DNA of 27,279 nucleotides from Pelargonium cotyledonis. Its lineage: Eukaryota; Streptophyta; Magnoliopsida; Geraniales; Geraniaceae. Positions 1 to 10,746 of this stretch are shown here, piece after piece. The translations under genes were made by a program, and so were the position numbers. The stretch lies in NCBI GenBank assembly GCA_036897625.1, contig JAYMTA010000533.1, positions 1-27,279 on the forward strand, read 5' to 3'. The notes below the pieces were generated by a model. The model made no database searches. It was not told the DNA's origin and saw only the letters and a list, made by a program, of their open reading frames with translations. Within the stretch, counting starts at the first letter, position 1. Each line of letters begins with the position of its first letter.

Positions 1-527
1 TCGGGGGAATGGGGAGAGTGGAGGTTCACCGACTTCTATGGTGGCCCGGACAGAGGCAAACAAATTGAGTCATGGGGGCTTCTGGGTCATTTGGTGCCAA
101 GATCGAGTCTTCCGTGGTTATGTGCGAGAGATTTTACTGGTATGCTTTTCAATTATGAGAAGAGTTGTGGTGCTCTAGTACCACAAAGGTTCATCGATGG
201 TTTTAAGCAGGCAGTAATGGCCGCCAAACTTTTCGACTTGGGAGCGGAGGGGGGTGGTTTCACTTGGCGTAATGGCTCGGGAGGGGGTGCGCAATTGGAC
301 GAAAGACTTGATAGGGCGTTTGGATTGATATCTTAGATCGAAAGGTTTGGGGGCTGGAAGGTCACGAACCTGCCATATCAGACATCGGATCACAAGGCGA
401 TTATGATCGAGCCGGTATGGGTAGGGCTTGGGGAGGCAAGCGGGTTGAGGTATGAGAATGTGGGGGCGGTGGACCTGTTGTGTGTGCACTATGAATGGAA
501 GGACCATAGGGTCGCACACTTCTAGGC
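1..527 (+). pseudogene. LINE endonuclease-domain fragment (decayed)
   Basis: The frame starting at base 1 reads through 336 and shows the usual plant L1-type endonuclease pattern: WRFTDFYGGP near the start, then SWGLLGHL, LPWLCARDF (normally GDFN), an EK pair, DLG..GGGFTW and LDERLDRAF. A TAG at 334-336 stops it, but the same frame continues with a WKVTNLPYQTSDHKA stretch, which matches the SDH end of the endonuclease domain, until a TAG at 523-525. The domain would nick target DNA for target-primed reverse transcription. The element is cut off on the left by the window edge, carries in-frame stops, and shows no recognisable reverse transcriptase downstream, so it is dead. The family call rests on motif order only. 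Confidence 0.75.
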
Positions 528-1049
528 GGGGATCAGGTATTTGGGAATGGGTGTGGAGAGGATCGGAGGAGAGGTAGCTGTAGTACATGACATGGAACTA
601 ACGGACCCAAGGATGGAGGTCCGCCTAGTCGAATGAGCGTTGTGGCCGAGCCCTGCGGGGGGAGGCCATCCCCGAAGCAGGGAGTGAGTGGGACTGGTAT
701 TCGTCCTGGGTGGAGGAGTGAATATGTCGATTATGTTTGAGTTCTTTGGCTCTAGTCATTCCAGATCTTGTGTTAGGATTCGGTCTTGCTATGCTAGACC
801 AGGTGGTCTCTTTGTGTCTATGCCTTGTCATGAATTTGCTAGTCGGTCATGTATATAGAGATCATGGGTATCTCAAAGGCTCGATAGATCAACATGATAT
901 GGTTTGGTTTAGGCCGAGCCTCTATATCGTTGTACTGGTTTGGGTGGGGAACTCGTCTAGGGTTGTTCCCCAACATTTGATTATGTACTGCTTTTATTAT
1001 TAATGAAATTAAGGAGTTTAACCACAACAACAACAACAACAACAACAAA
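528..1049 (+). mobile_element. probable LINE 3' region with (CAA)8 tail
   Basis: This stretch follows the endonuclease fragment on the same strand and has no intact frame. It ends in a TAATGAAATTAAGGAGTTTAACC block followed by a clean (CAA)8 run at 1025-1048. A short simple repeat at the end of a LINE 3' UTR is a usual way for some LINE families to terminate, so I read this as the 3' end of the same element after an internal deletion. The link is inferred from position and orientation; a poly(A) tail, more usual for plant L1, is absent. Confidence 0.4.
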
Positions 1050-2580
1050 GATGATCTTATCATTTTGTTCACGAGTTTAGAAAATTATGGTAATTTGCCT
1101 TAATCTAGAGTCAAGTTTTGGGGTCGAAATTAAAGGTTAGGGTCCTGTGGGACGTAGGTGGAGGCTAGGGCTCCAAGTCACAAGTTTCTGGAACCTACAT
1201 AAGAATAACACACTGTTAGCGGAAGACTCTTCTTTCACCAATTAAAATATTTATACTTGTAACGAAATTGGACATATGGTGATATAATCGGTCGTTAATG
1301 AAAGGGGTACGTTTTGGGGTCCCTTTAATTTGTGAGATTCGGTTCTAGCTAGCTCTCTTGAATATGTATTGTATTTGGGTGTCAACTGAGTTTCAGAACT
1401 CTTGTGATTCCTTCAAATATCGCGAGGTAGAGAGGATCTCCTAGAGTTGAATAACGTTTTTGGTAGCGTCCGATTATCCCTTTGTGACTTTTTTTTTTAA
1501 TGTTTTTTACTCCAGAGGGAATTCCAAGTGTCGAAAGAGTGATTTCATAATCTCTTGGGAGAGGGATTAGTATCGAGAGGCATTGTATTTCTCATGAGCA
1601 TGGGTGATTGTTTTGGTGACCAAGCACCATGGGATTTTAAGAAGACGGGGTTCTCTTAGAGATGATCTATCCCGTCTTAGAGACCTATCTATAGGAAGAG
1701 ACTTTTCTTAGGGTGGAGCTTGTCACTTTTAGAGAGCTCCTCCTGAGGATGAAATTTTTTCATGGAGGTATAGCATATCATTTGATGTTTGGAAAGCTTC
1801 TCTTGAGTAAGATATTTTTACTAGACACCTCTAGGAAGTTGTGCGTCACGTGATCAGAGGTTAAGTACTAATTATTGTTTAAGTATATGCTTCACTCGAG
1901 TCAAAGAAAACACACAAATTAAATTTTTTTTTTTGTTCAAACAATTTCAATCCAAATATTTTTAAAAATTAAATTTCTACCTCTAATTTGTTTCGTGGGA
2001 TGAGTCTTATAATAAGTACATGCATTAAAAATAATTAAAACCAATATGTTAGCGACCACCTAAGGTAAATTTGTCTAAACAAGTAAAATGTATACAATTC
2101 TCTGCCTTATCATTTGTTTAGGTAAAATACTCAAATTTTGCCTCTAAACTTTTTTTTCATCTAAAATGGTCACTAGATTTTCAAATATTAATCAAGTTTG
2201 ATCCATAAACTCATGATATAAGCTTTAAGGCTAATGACTATTTTAGGTTAGTATTTAACAATTCAAGACCATTTTGGGTATATAAAAAATCATGCACAAT
2301 TGAATCAAAACACAAAAGTTTATCTATTATTTTGCGAACGTTCAAAAATGTTTAGAGACCGAAATGAGTTAGAAACACGAAAGTTCGAGAACTAAATTGT
2401 TTTTATTTATTACAAAAGTAAAAAATAAAAGAGGTAGTTACTTTAAAGTAATGGGATAAGCATGTATTCCATTTGTAATTACCCATTAAACGCATAATTA
2501 GTAACTGCTTAACGAAATCTTAACAAAGTAGGTGGCGCCAAAACCACGTAACCGTTTCTCTTCTATTTTCCTTCAAAAAT
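1050..2580. other. AT-rich intergenic spacer, no gene recognised
   Basis: No coding region, RNA gene or clear transposon end was recognised. The stretch has homopolymer runs (T8 to T10 near 1490 and 1928). The 2100-2400 part has the look of degraded repeat DNA. The last few hundred bases should hold the promoter of the downstream QWRF gene. Confidence 0.5.
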
Positions 2581-2582
2581 CC

Positions 2583-2598
2583 TATTTAAATTTCTCAA

Positions 2599-2635
<37 letters not shown>
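2583..2635 (+). promoter_or_regulatory. TATA-like box and (CT)16 tract of the QWRF gene
   Basis: A TATTTAAAT box at 2583-2591 is followed by a perfect (CT)16 run at 2604-2635. Pyrimidine-rich tracts just after a TATA box are typical of plant core promoters and leaders, so transcription probably starts in or just before the CT run. The start site itself is inferred. Confidence 0.45.
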
Positions 2636-2636
<1 letters not shown>

Positions 2637-4349
2637 GACTCCACTTCATTTAATACATCTCTGTTTTCTCTCTCTGCTCCGGTGACTATTCAGTTTCGCC
2701 GGAGAATCTTCTCTCCGATCACCGGCCGCCATTTCTCAACTCAATCAATTCGAAAACGAATTTCGATGAGACCGAAGTTTCTGGATTTCGAGAAAAACTT
2801 GTCGCTGAAATCAAGGTTTCGGTGACTTCAGAGTCTCTCTGTCTCTCTGAAGCTCGGGTTTGCAGTACGGACGCACGTGATCGGTAAAGGTGAGCTTTCT
2901 CTGTGTTTCGTCTTTAATTAATTGCATTTGTTTTTAGGGTTTTAGTTTCTGTGTGATGAGATTAAGAGTTGTTGAACTTATTTCTGAGATTTGGTTGGTA
3001 TTTTCAAATTCAATTTAGAGTATCTATCTGTTACTGTTTCAGCGAGATTACCTGAACCTGTTAGATTGATGAAATGGTGGGTGTGTCTGTCTCTAATATC
3101 GCAGACACAAGCCTGTGAAGCTCAGACTTTATGTTGTTTCTCTATTTTTCTTCAGACCCTAATAAATGAGGAACAAACTTTTTAATTAATCTATCTGGTG
3201 GGTTACTATGGATTTTCGTGCTCAAAATCTGGAAGGCGAGAAAAAGAAAAAGAAAAAAAATCCCATTTTGGTCAAAATGTAACATATATCTTTCAGGGTT
3301 TACTAAATGTATAGTTTAAGTTTACTTAATTAATGTGAAAATTGTTGGTGTTAGAAGTGTGAATTCATGGGGATGGACAATGATCTTTCTTGCACGTGGT
3401 TTCCCATGTCTCTCTACCCATTAGCTCCTGCAGTTCTCAACCTTCTAATAATTAATGGGAATTGAATATTACTAATGCCATGGATACAGACAAGATGCAT
3501 TATTTTTCTTAAATGTTTTGTTTTTAGTATGACAGAGATGCAAGAGTAGAAATCCACCAAAAAATAGTTGCTATTAAAAGTAACTGAATTCACAGTTGAA
3601 TTGAACTGAACCCTCCTAGAGCTGAGCTGAGCTGAGCTGAAGATGCAATTGCTGAGATCACTTTCATTGAATTCCCTTTCATGAAAAGGAGTTGGGAGGG
3701 AAGAGAAGGAACAGGAGCAGGCCAGAGGGGCTTGGGGTGTCTCACTGAGTGAAACCCATTTTCCAGCCCAGCCGACCATGGCACTCCCGTGAGAGAGGGA
3801 CAAAAGGGAAATTTATTAGACTCCCTACTCTCTCTTAACCTGCGCATCCTCTCTAGTCTCCCCATTTTATTAAGGGTCCCTACTCCCTACCCTGCAAATG
3901 GATCCTTTTATGGGTTACCAAAACCAACCTCAAATAATGACCTTTAATGGACTTTATGGCGATCCTCGGATTTCTCTCTGACCCCAATGTATCCAAGGTT
4001 GTTTTACCATGATCTAATTGAATTTTGGGTTTTCTTGATAAGAAAACAATACCCTATTTGCTGTTTATTTGATTCAGTTCTCCATTCCATCAACGGTCTG
4101 ATCTTGTTCATGTAAAGATGTGTTCTTTTCAATTCTGCAGCTTTTGCTTTCTTGATAGGGTTTAGTATTCTTTACTTTCCTGTTTTTCCATCTGTAGCAT
4201 CTCACTTTTGCTCTAAATTTGTGACAGATTTATTGCAGAGAAAAGGATCTTCTTTTTTAGCAACTGGCTTGATTCCAATACAAGTGCATTTCAATGTATT
4301 TTAGTTAGATGAGGAAATCTGTCAATGTGGTCTAGTTTCAATTGTGTGG
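2636..4349 (+). other. 5' UTR and leader intron of the QWRF gene
   Basis: A GC-richer leader (2636-2889) ends at a good donor, TAAAG|GTGAGC, at 2889/2890. The next 1.4 kb is AT-rich and intron-like up to the ATG at 4350. Candidate acceptors are TTGCAG near 4239 and TTTTTAG near 4260; I cannot choose between them. A short (GAGCT)4 run lies near 3619-3640. The open frames on both strands here have no family features and are treated as chance. Confidence 0.5.
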
Positions 4350-7300
4350 ATGGATGTATGTGAATCAAAACACCAACCACGGAAACACGCAGAAGTGGAT
4401 ACCTCAAGCCCACCACTGGTTCCGGCTGAAAGGAACAATGCAGTCACTAGCCGCCGGCCTCAAACAAGAGATGTTAGTTCTAGGTACAGGTCACCTTCTC
4501 CATCTTCATCAACAACTTCAGCATCTAGGCGTTGCCAGTCTCCTACACCGACAAGAACAGCGCGGACCTCCTCTCAATTGGCACCAAATAGGTCCCAATC
4601 AGCAGAGAGGAAGCGCCCATCTACTCCACCCAGTCCTTCATCCACACCAGTTAAGGATTCATCTATACACATCCAAATATCCACCAGAAAAGTTCTCAGT
4701 GGCCGCTTACCAGAGGGTTTATGGCCATCCACAATGCGAAGTTTGAATGTTTCTTTCCAGTCTGATAGCATTTCCGTTCCTGTAAGTAAGAAAGAAAAAC
4801 CAGTTACTAGTACTCTTTCTGAGCGCCCTTTGAGGCCATCTTCAAATGTACATAAGCAGGTTGAAACGCCCATGGTTGCAAGAAAGCCCACACTAGAGAG
4901 GAAGAGGAGTCCTCTTACAGGAAAGAATGTATCTGATCTGTCAGAGAATTCTAAACCAGTTGATAGTTTGCCTTCCAGATTGATGGACCAGCATCGATGG
5001 CCTTGCAGAACAGGTGGAAAGGTATTATCCAATTCTTTATCAAAAAGTGTAGATGTCATTGATAAGATGGCTAGGACTTCAATTCCTCCAGTTGCTGCGA
5101 ATAAGGGATTGGGATTGTCTCTGAGGAGACTGTCCCTGGATGGTGTGGCTAAACCACTACAAAAAACACCTACTGATGCTGCAAAGTTATTATCAATTGA
5201 TGATAGAGTTAGAATGAGGCTTCATTCAATTGATGATAATCATCTCCGGGTATCTGGGGCAAAGAAACTTATTCCAGAAAAATCATTGGATAAAGTGACA
5301 TCAACAATATCTGCAGTTAGATCTCAATCTTTTCATAGTCCCATCTCCCATCCTTCATCACCAAGTAAAACTTCAGTGTTATCATCCTCTGCTTGTAGAG
5401 GTGTCAGTCCATCTCGAATAGCTCATACTAGAGGGATCAGTCCCACTCCAGCAAGACATTCAACTTCTTCCAGAGGGATCAGTCCTACTCCAGCAAGATC
5501 GTCAAATCCTGTTAGAGGGACCAGCCCAACTCCAGCAAGACCATCAACTCCCCCTAGAGGGATCAGTCCATCTCGGATGAGGCCATACAACTCTTCTGGT
5601 CAAACCAACAGTTCTGCTTCTGTACTCAGTTTCATTGCAGATTTTAGAAATGGGAAAAAGAGTTCAAGCTACATAGAAGATGCTCATCAGCTACGGCTAG
5701 TATATAATAGATACTTGCAATGGAGATTTGCTAATGCCCGGGCAGATGCTGCACTTCATATTAAGAAAGTAATTGCAGAGGTACATATAACTAGGCTACT
5801 TAAATTTATTCCTTTCCTGTATCATATTGCTGTAATGTTAGCATCTTTGTGCCACATAACTTAGTTTCCACTGTCTGTAGAGATAGTTTTGATGACGTTG
5901 TGGGATGAACTAATTCCAGCCAAAGTGCATTCTTTACATTATAATTCCAAGAAAACAAAATTTTGCTCAGTATTGTTTAGACCATTGCTTTTCTGTTTTC
6001 AACTTTTGGCTTCTTTTTTTATGCACAGGAGAGAGATCATATATTCTGCAGTTGCTGGTAGAGAAGGTAGTAGAAAGTAAAAATAAATAATAAGAACAAT
6101 GAACTAGGAACATTAGGAAAGAGAAGTTATTGTAAGTTGTTAACTTGTACATGAGATCTCCTTAGTTGTTTGTCTTACTACTTTCACAGTAGTTGTTTCA
6201 TGTTGAAGTTATCTGCTATACATAAGACTGAGATGCCCCTTGTGTTTTCTAGTTATTATGCCTCACTTGTTTGAGATTGAAGTTAAATGTTTCATAGCAG
6301 TATTCTACTTTCAACTAGTTCTTATTAATCTATAAAGGTCATAGTTTACTTTCAGTTTTTAGCCATTTGTATCAAGAAAGAATTTCGTTTTATTTTAGCA
6401 TCTAACTTTTATCAAAACTTGGTTGGATGGTACAGAAAACTCTATACAATGTTTGGAATCACACTCAAGCTCTGTGTGATACAGTGATCTTGAAAAGGGT
6501 TAGGCTCCAACAGTTGAGGCTAGAGCTAAAGCTGAACTCGTTATTAAATGGACAGGTAACTTTTCTTCTTTACGTTGGCATTTTAATTGCAGTGTGCGCA
6601 CACACACACACACTGATGTTGTCAATTTATTATATTAGCTTTTCATGGTGGTTGCGAGTATTATTATTTTTATTGCAATTTGCATCAGTTTGATGCTCAG
6701 ACATACACACAAGGCAGGGACATTAAATTCATCATTTTATCAACTATGTTTCAAATAACTAGAAACATGAGAATTCATATTGAATTCATGTTGAATTCTG
6801 TGTTTTTAGATGTAATACCATATTTGACAAACAATGGATTTAGATCCCTAGGTCTATTGATAATTACCTATCCAATGCAATCCTTCTCTCTTTAGCACAA
6901 GTGGCATTTGATGTGGTTGTTGATTCCGCTGTGGATACATTTCAAACAGCTACTAACATGGTCTCATTGTTGAGTATAAAATCTAGAGGTTATGGGGAGA
7001 CTGTAAGAAAGAAATTTAGCACATAAGTGGAAAAGCTGGAGAAAGGATTGGGGAAATGTTACCTCACAATATATAGCGGAACAACAAACTGAAAAATAGA
7101 AATAGAAAAGTGGGATGGAAAAGAATAGGGCTAATTGGTTTCATATAGGATTTGTGGAACACACAGTGATAATGTAAAGAAGAAAGCTAACAAGAAAACT
7201 GCTATCATATTTCAAGTCAGTGCACGTGGCTCCCCATCATTGAGCGGAATAACCCTCCCCAGACCCCAACAGTTTTGGGAGTCTAATGCACTAGGCCACC

Positions 7301-9843
7301 CCTTTTAGTTTTTCCAGTCAATCAGTGGGAATTGAGAAGGCATTTAATTAATTACCAACCTTTAGCTTTATAATGCAAAAAAGAAGAAAATTCTCCAACT
7401 GTGAAATCATATTCTCACTACTCATGTCTAATTGTTTTCTTTTTCAATGGAATATTAAATTTTATATTACATATATGAAAATTTAATTTGTAACTGATTT
7501 AGAAAAGAAAGATGATATGTTCTGTATCCGTTCAGATTAAATTTATTATTCTATAATTGCATGTATTCATATGTGGGCATGGATGTATGTGTCAATTTTT
7601 TCTTTAGTGCTGATTGGGATGCAAATTAAAATTCTGATCTTAAGTATCTTGTATGCACATTAAAATGAAATTCAATTATTAAAGGGTGTACCCTGCTATG
7701 TTTAGAAGTATTCAAGTTATGATATGAATTTTTGTTTCTAAATTCTATTTTTACTCTTTCTCGAGTTTCTCTTGGAAACCAACTTTTACTGTGGGGATCT
7801 CAATAGAAATGATGCTATTTTCCTAATTTTCATGTGTAATGACTGGTTCAGATGGCTCTCCTTGATGATTGGGCTTTAATTGAAAGGGATCATGCTAGTT
7901 CTCTATCTGGGGCTGTAGAAGATTTTGAGGCAAGCACTCTCCGTCTTCCGGTTACTGAAGGGGCAAGGGTAAGGTTCACTCCATAGAGGTTGGAATTTAT
8001 TCCTGATAGGAGGAATCTTAACATCAGTAGTGGATTTTCATTTTTACAGGTAGATGTTGAATCATTAAAGCTAGCTGTTTGCTCAGCTGTTGATGTGATG
8101 CAGACAATGGGATCCTCAATATGTTCTTTACTTTCACGGGTGAGATTCATTTTGTGGATGTAATTTGATTAGTTGTAAATAATATGTTTCGGATGAAACT
8201 GGTTTAGGTCTACTCTAGTCTACTTAGCTTGGATAAATGTTTTTCTTACAACCATGCTAGAATTAGGGCTCTTTATGTCTTGTTAATACTTGTTTGCATT
8301 TTCTTATTGACTTGTTTTTTAGCTACAACGAGGTGTTGCCTTTTATGTAAATAGTTAATAATTCTAGCTCCTAGCCATATGTTTGTTTGGCCACCAGTTA
8401 TATGAACATTTAGTGATTAATTCTGGACGCTAAACATAGTATTGTATCTTCTTATGGGTTGTAGGTGGAGATGATGAACAGTTTGGTTTCTGAACTTGCT
8501 TTTGTAGCATTACAGGAGAATGACATGCTTGATCAATGTGAAGCTTTATTGACTTCAACAGCTGCTATGCAGGTAAGACAAAACATTGAGGTTGGCTGCA
8601 CGCCCAAAATGCATATCTGAAATTTAAAACTGCAAAATGTTTTTTTTTTTTTTATTTATAAAATCTATGCTGATTAGCAGCAAGTACATTTCATTTGTTG
8701 TGTTATATATATCAAGCCTATGAAAGCTGCAATTAAGCATGTAAGCTTTGGAGATAGTTGATTTTAAGGTCAAGTTTGATTCATATCATGTGCAAGGGTT
8801 ATTATTAAGCAGTATGAACATAGATCTTAAGGGCATGCTAGATCCTCTACCTTGGTTGCTAGTTTTCAGATAAGGGCAGCTATTGATGATGGATTATGCT
8901 AACATCACTTGCTAATTCTATGATCAAACCTGAAAGCTTTGTGTTTTTTTTTTCTTCTCTTTGCCCTGAGAGCCCACCTTTGTTGTAACTCTCTTTACCC
9001 TGTTCTGCTACATATGACTTCTGCTGATTGACATGAGGGGATCAAATTCTACCCATTCCCCAAAAGCCATCAATCAAGTCATTTGAGAAATTGTGACAGC
9101 CATTTTTTTAGAATAGTCTATTGACCCCCCACAAGATATTTTAGAAGGTGTTCCATTTGTGCTTGTCTTGTAATGGTGTGTACAACAATGGTTATGTTGG
9201 GAAGTCAGTGAGTCTGCATATTAGGCGTCGTGTTGAATGGAAATGTTAAACTTGACTCCAGCCCAAAAACGTAAGTTTTAGGGTTGGAGTCAAGTTTAAC
9301 ATGGTATCAGAGCTGGTTTGAATTGGGCCTAATGACCCATCTTTGTTGCCTTCCTTCTTGGTCCCCATCGAGAGTCCGTTTTGTTATCTGGCATTCGCGT
9401 GAGTTGGAGTGTTAATTTATCCTACATCGAAAAAATGTGAAAGACAACCCGCTCTGATAATATCATGTTAAACTTAACTCCAACCCAAAAGTAGAAAGCC
9501 TAAACCTGGTTGGGAAACAAGTGGGTTGGGTTCAGTGAACGCGCCCACCCACCGTCAAGGAGATCATTGGTCCGTCCTGATAATGTGCCAAGTTGGTCAC
9601 ATGGCCGACACCAAATTGTCTTGTGTCACATGGCTTAGGATCAAGAATGTTTCTCAGCATAGTTATCATTTTTGTATTATTGTGTGGCTGTCTCATTCCC
9701 GAAAGGGGAGCTGTATAGTATAGGAATGGAACTTTTGTTGTATATGATGTATAATATGTGATTGTGTTTTTGGCTTGTACCAGGTTGAGGAGTGCAGTCT
9801 GAGGACCCATGTTATGCAAATGAGAGCAGGTTTTGAGAACTAA
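4350..9843 (+). CDS. AUG8: AUGMIN subunit 8 / QWRF motif-containing protein
   Basis: Six coding exons join in frame with GT-AG borders: 4350-5780, 6436-6555, 7852-7968, 8050-8139, 8465-8572 and 9784-9843, giving 641 aa. The start is the ATG of MDVCES, typical of the AUG8 branch; the upstream in-frame GTG at 4344 is not a start. Residues 1-430 are basic, Ser/Pro-rich and probably disordered, with tandem [13 protein letters not shown] repeats at 350-410. The family signature QWRF lies at 457-460 within [13 protein letters not shown], and the helical DUF566-type region runs to the C-terminus ([37 protein letters not shown]). Known members bind microtubules; AUG8 works with augmin, which recruits gamma-tubulin complexes to existing microtubules. 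Length fits the family. QWRF4 is the main alternative. Confidence 0.9.
5430..5597 (+). repeat. 42-bp in-frame minisatellite in the QWRF gene
   Basis: Units begin at 5430, 5472, 5514 and 5556 and encode a 14-residue period starting at R361, R375, R389 and R403. Each unit starts RGIS or RGTS, followed by P and then TPAR or SR. A related, shorter unit (RGVSPSR) begins at residue 350. Because the period is a multiple of three, copy number can change without breaking the frame. SP and TP sites in such arrays are typical kinase targets; that role is inferred. Confidence 0.8.
7251..7306 (+). mobile_element. possible Au-type SINE 3' end in a QWRF intron
   Basis: Inside the 6556-7851 intron, the stretch with CCCAGACCCC, GGGAGTCTAATGCACTAGG and CACCCCTTTT resembles the 3' end of plant Au SINEs (a CAGACCCC block, then a GGGAG...TGCACTGGG block, then T-rich end). 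I could not recognise the tRNA-like 5' half or target duplications, so this is a remembered-motif match only. Confidence 0.35.
9244..9490 (+). mobile_element. small fold-back or TRIM-like retroelement relic
   Basis: The last QWRF intron (8573-9783) holds a 21-bp inverted repeat, 9244-9264 against 9281-9301 (20 of 21 match), starting TGTTAAAC and ending GTTTAACA. It is followed at 9302-9313 by TGGTATCAGAGC, a plant primer-binding site complementary to initiator tRNA-Met. A third copy of the 21-mer in direct orientation lies at 9466-9486, preceded by an inverted GCTCTGATA at 9451-9459. TG...CA ends plus that site suggest a miniature LTR element (TRIM). The inverted arrangement could instead be a fold-back derivative. 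No coding capacity. Confidence 0.5.
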
Positions 9844-10746
9844 ACTCAAAAGCCACTGCAATTCCTGGACACACATCCAAGCTAACAATTCACAGCTCCC
9901 ACATTCAGGACACCACACTGACACAAGATAATGTGTCTGCTTAATTAAATTAATAGGTCTAATCATTTGAATGTAAATTGTTATTTTATTTTATTTATTT
10001 TATTTTTAATCTTGCTTTATTTCATTTTTCTTTGTTTTTTTTTTCTTAGCAAGGGGTATTTTAGTCTCCATCACATACATGATCATTCCCAAGTGTAATT
10101 CTTTTTATTAGTCAAATTAATAGAGAGAGAGAAAAAAAGGCAACAGTGAAATAGAGAAGTAGTGCTACTCATATGAGTTGATATTTTAGTCCACATAATT
10201 TATAAATATCAATAATCAAGCCCAATTTTAGTGTTAAACTCCAGCTTAATGATCAACCCAATCTGATTTATGTATACTCCATTGTGTTGTAATATATATT
10301 TTTTGTCCAAATCTAAAAAAAAAAATTGCAATCATGATCATTCAAAAATGGCTTCGATGGGGTCCAAGTAGGCTTGGAGGGCTCTACTCCGGCGTAGTGT
10401 GACATATTTGAGCAAGGGTATGCCTGCGCACGGGGCGAATTAGTTGGTGGATGGCATGTTAGGGCTTCTATATGGAAAAATGTATAGTCCATTCGGTGAC
10501 TCGAATGAGTTAGAATGAGTCCACTCAAACAAGTAAGATGAGTCCACATAGCTAGGTCCATTAATGTGGCAACCACAGGTAATCCAACACCAATTTCATA
10601 AAATCAAATATAGAAGTATCATATGATATAGAGTGATAAGCAAGCAACACTTGTTTGAATTCCCTTACAAAACTGGGTACATTTTCATTATGCTACACAC
10701 AAGAAAGAATCCACCTTTATTTGTTCAATATTCCATCAATTGTGTC
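9844..10746. other. convergent 3' region between QWRF and CESA7
   Basis: The two genes converge here, so the region should hold both 3' UTRs. A minus-strand AATAAA (10720-10715) lies about 27 nt past the CESA7 stop and could serve as its poly(A) signal, though it is close. On the plus side I see only TTTTA-rich DNA (9976-10010) and no strong signal. The 10313-10576 stretch is richer in GC than its surroundings and has no recognisable product. Confidence 0.45.

Noticed and set aside
2532-2825. A 97-aa protein with a long Leu-Ser run
   Set aside because: The run is simply the (CT)16 leader tract; the segment is the 5' UTR of the QWRF gene and ends just before its leader intron.
3414-3865. Two overlapping minus-strand open frames
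   Set aside because: They lie in the leader intron of the QWRF gene and have no family features or plausible splice context.
4344-4349. Start of the QWRF protein at 4344
   Set aside because: That codon is GTG. The ATG at 4350 gives the family-typical MDVCES start.
4574-5059. A 161-aa minus-strand open frame
   Set aside because: It is antisense to the well-supported first coding exon of the QWRF gene.
5398-5597. A CRISPR-like array
   Set aside because: The repeats are contiguous, in frame, have no spacers, and lie within a plant coding exon.
10313-10576. An 87-aa minus-strand open frame past the CESA7 stop
   Set aside because: It has no recognisable domain, lies in a 3' flanking region, and shows no splice links to a gene.
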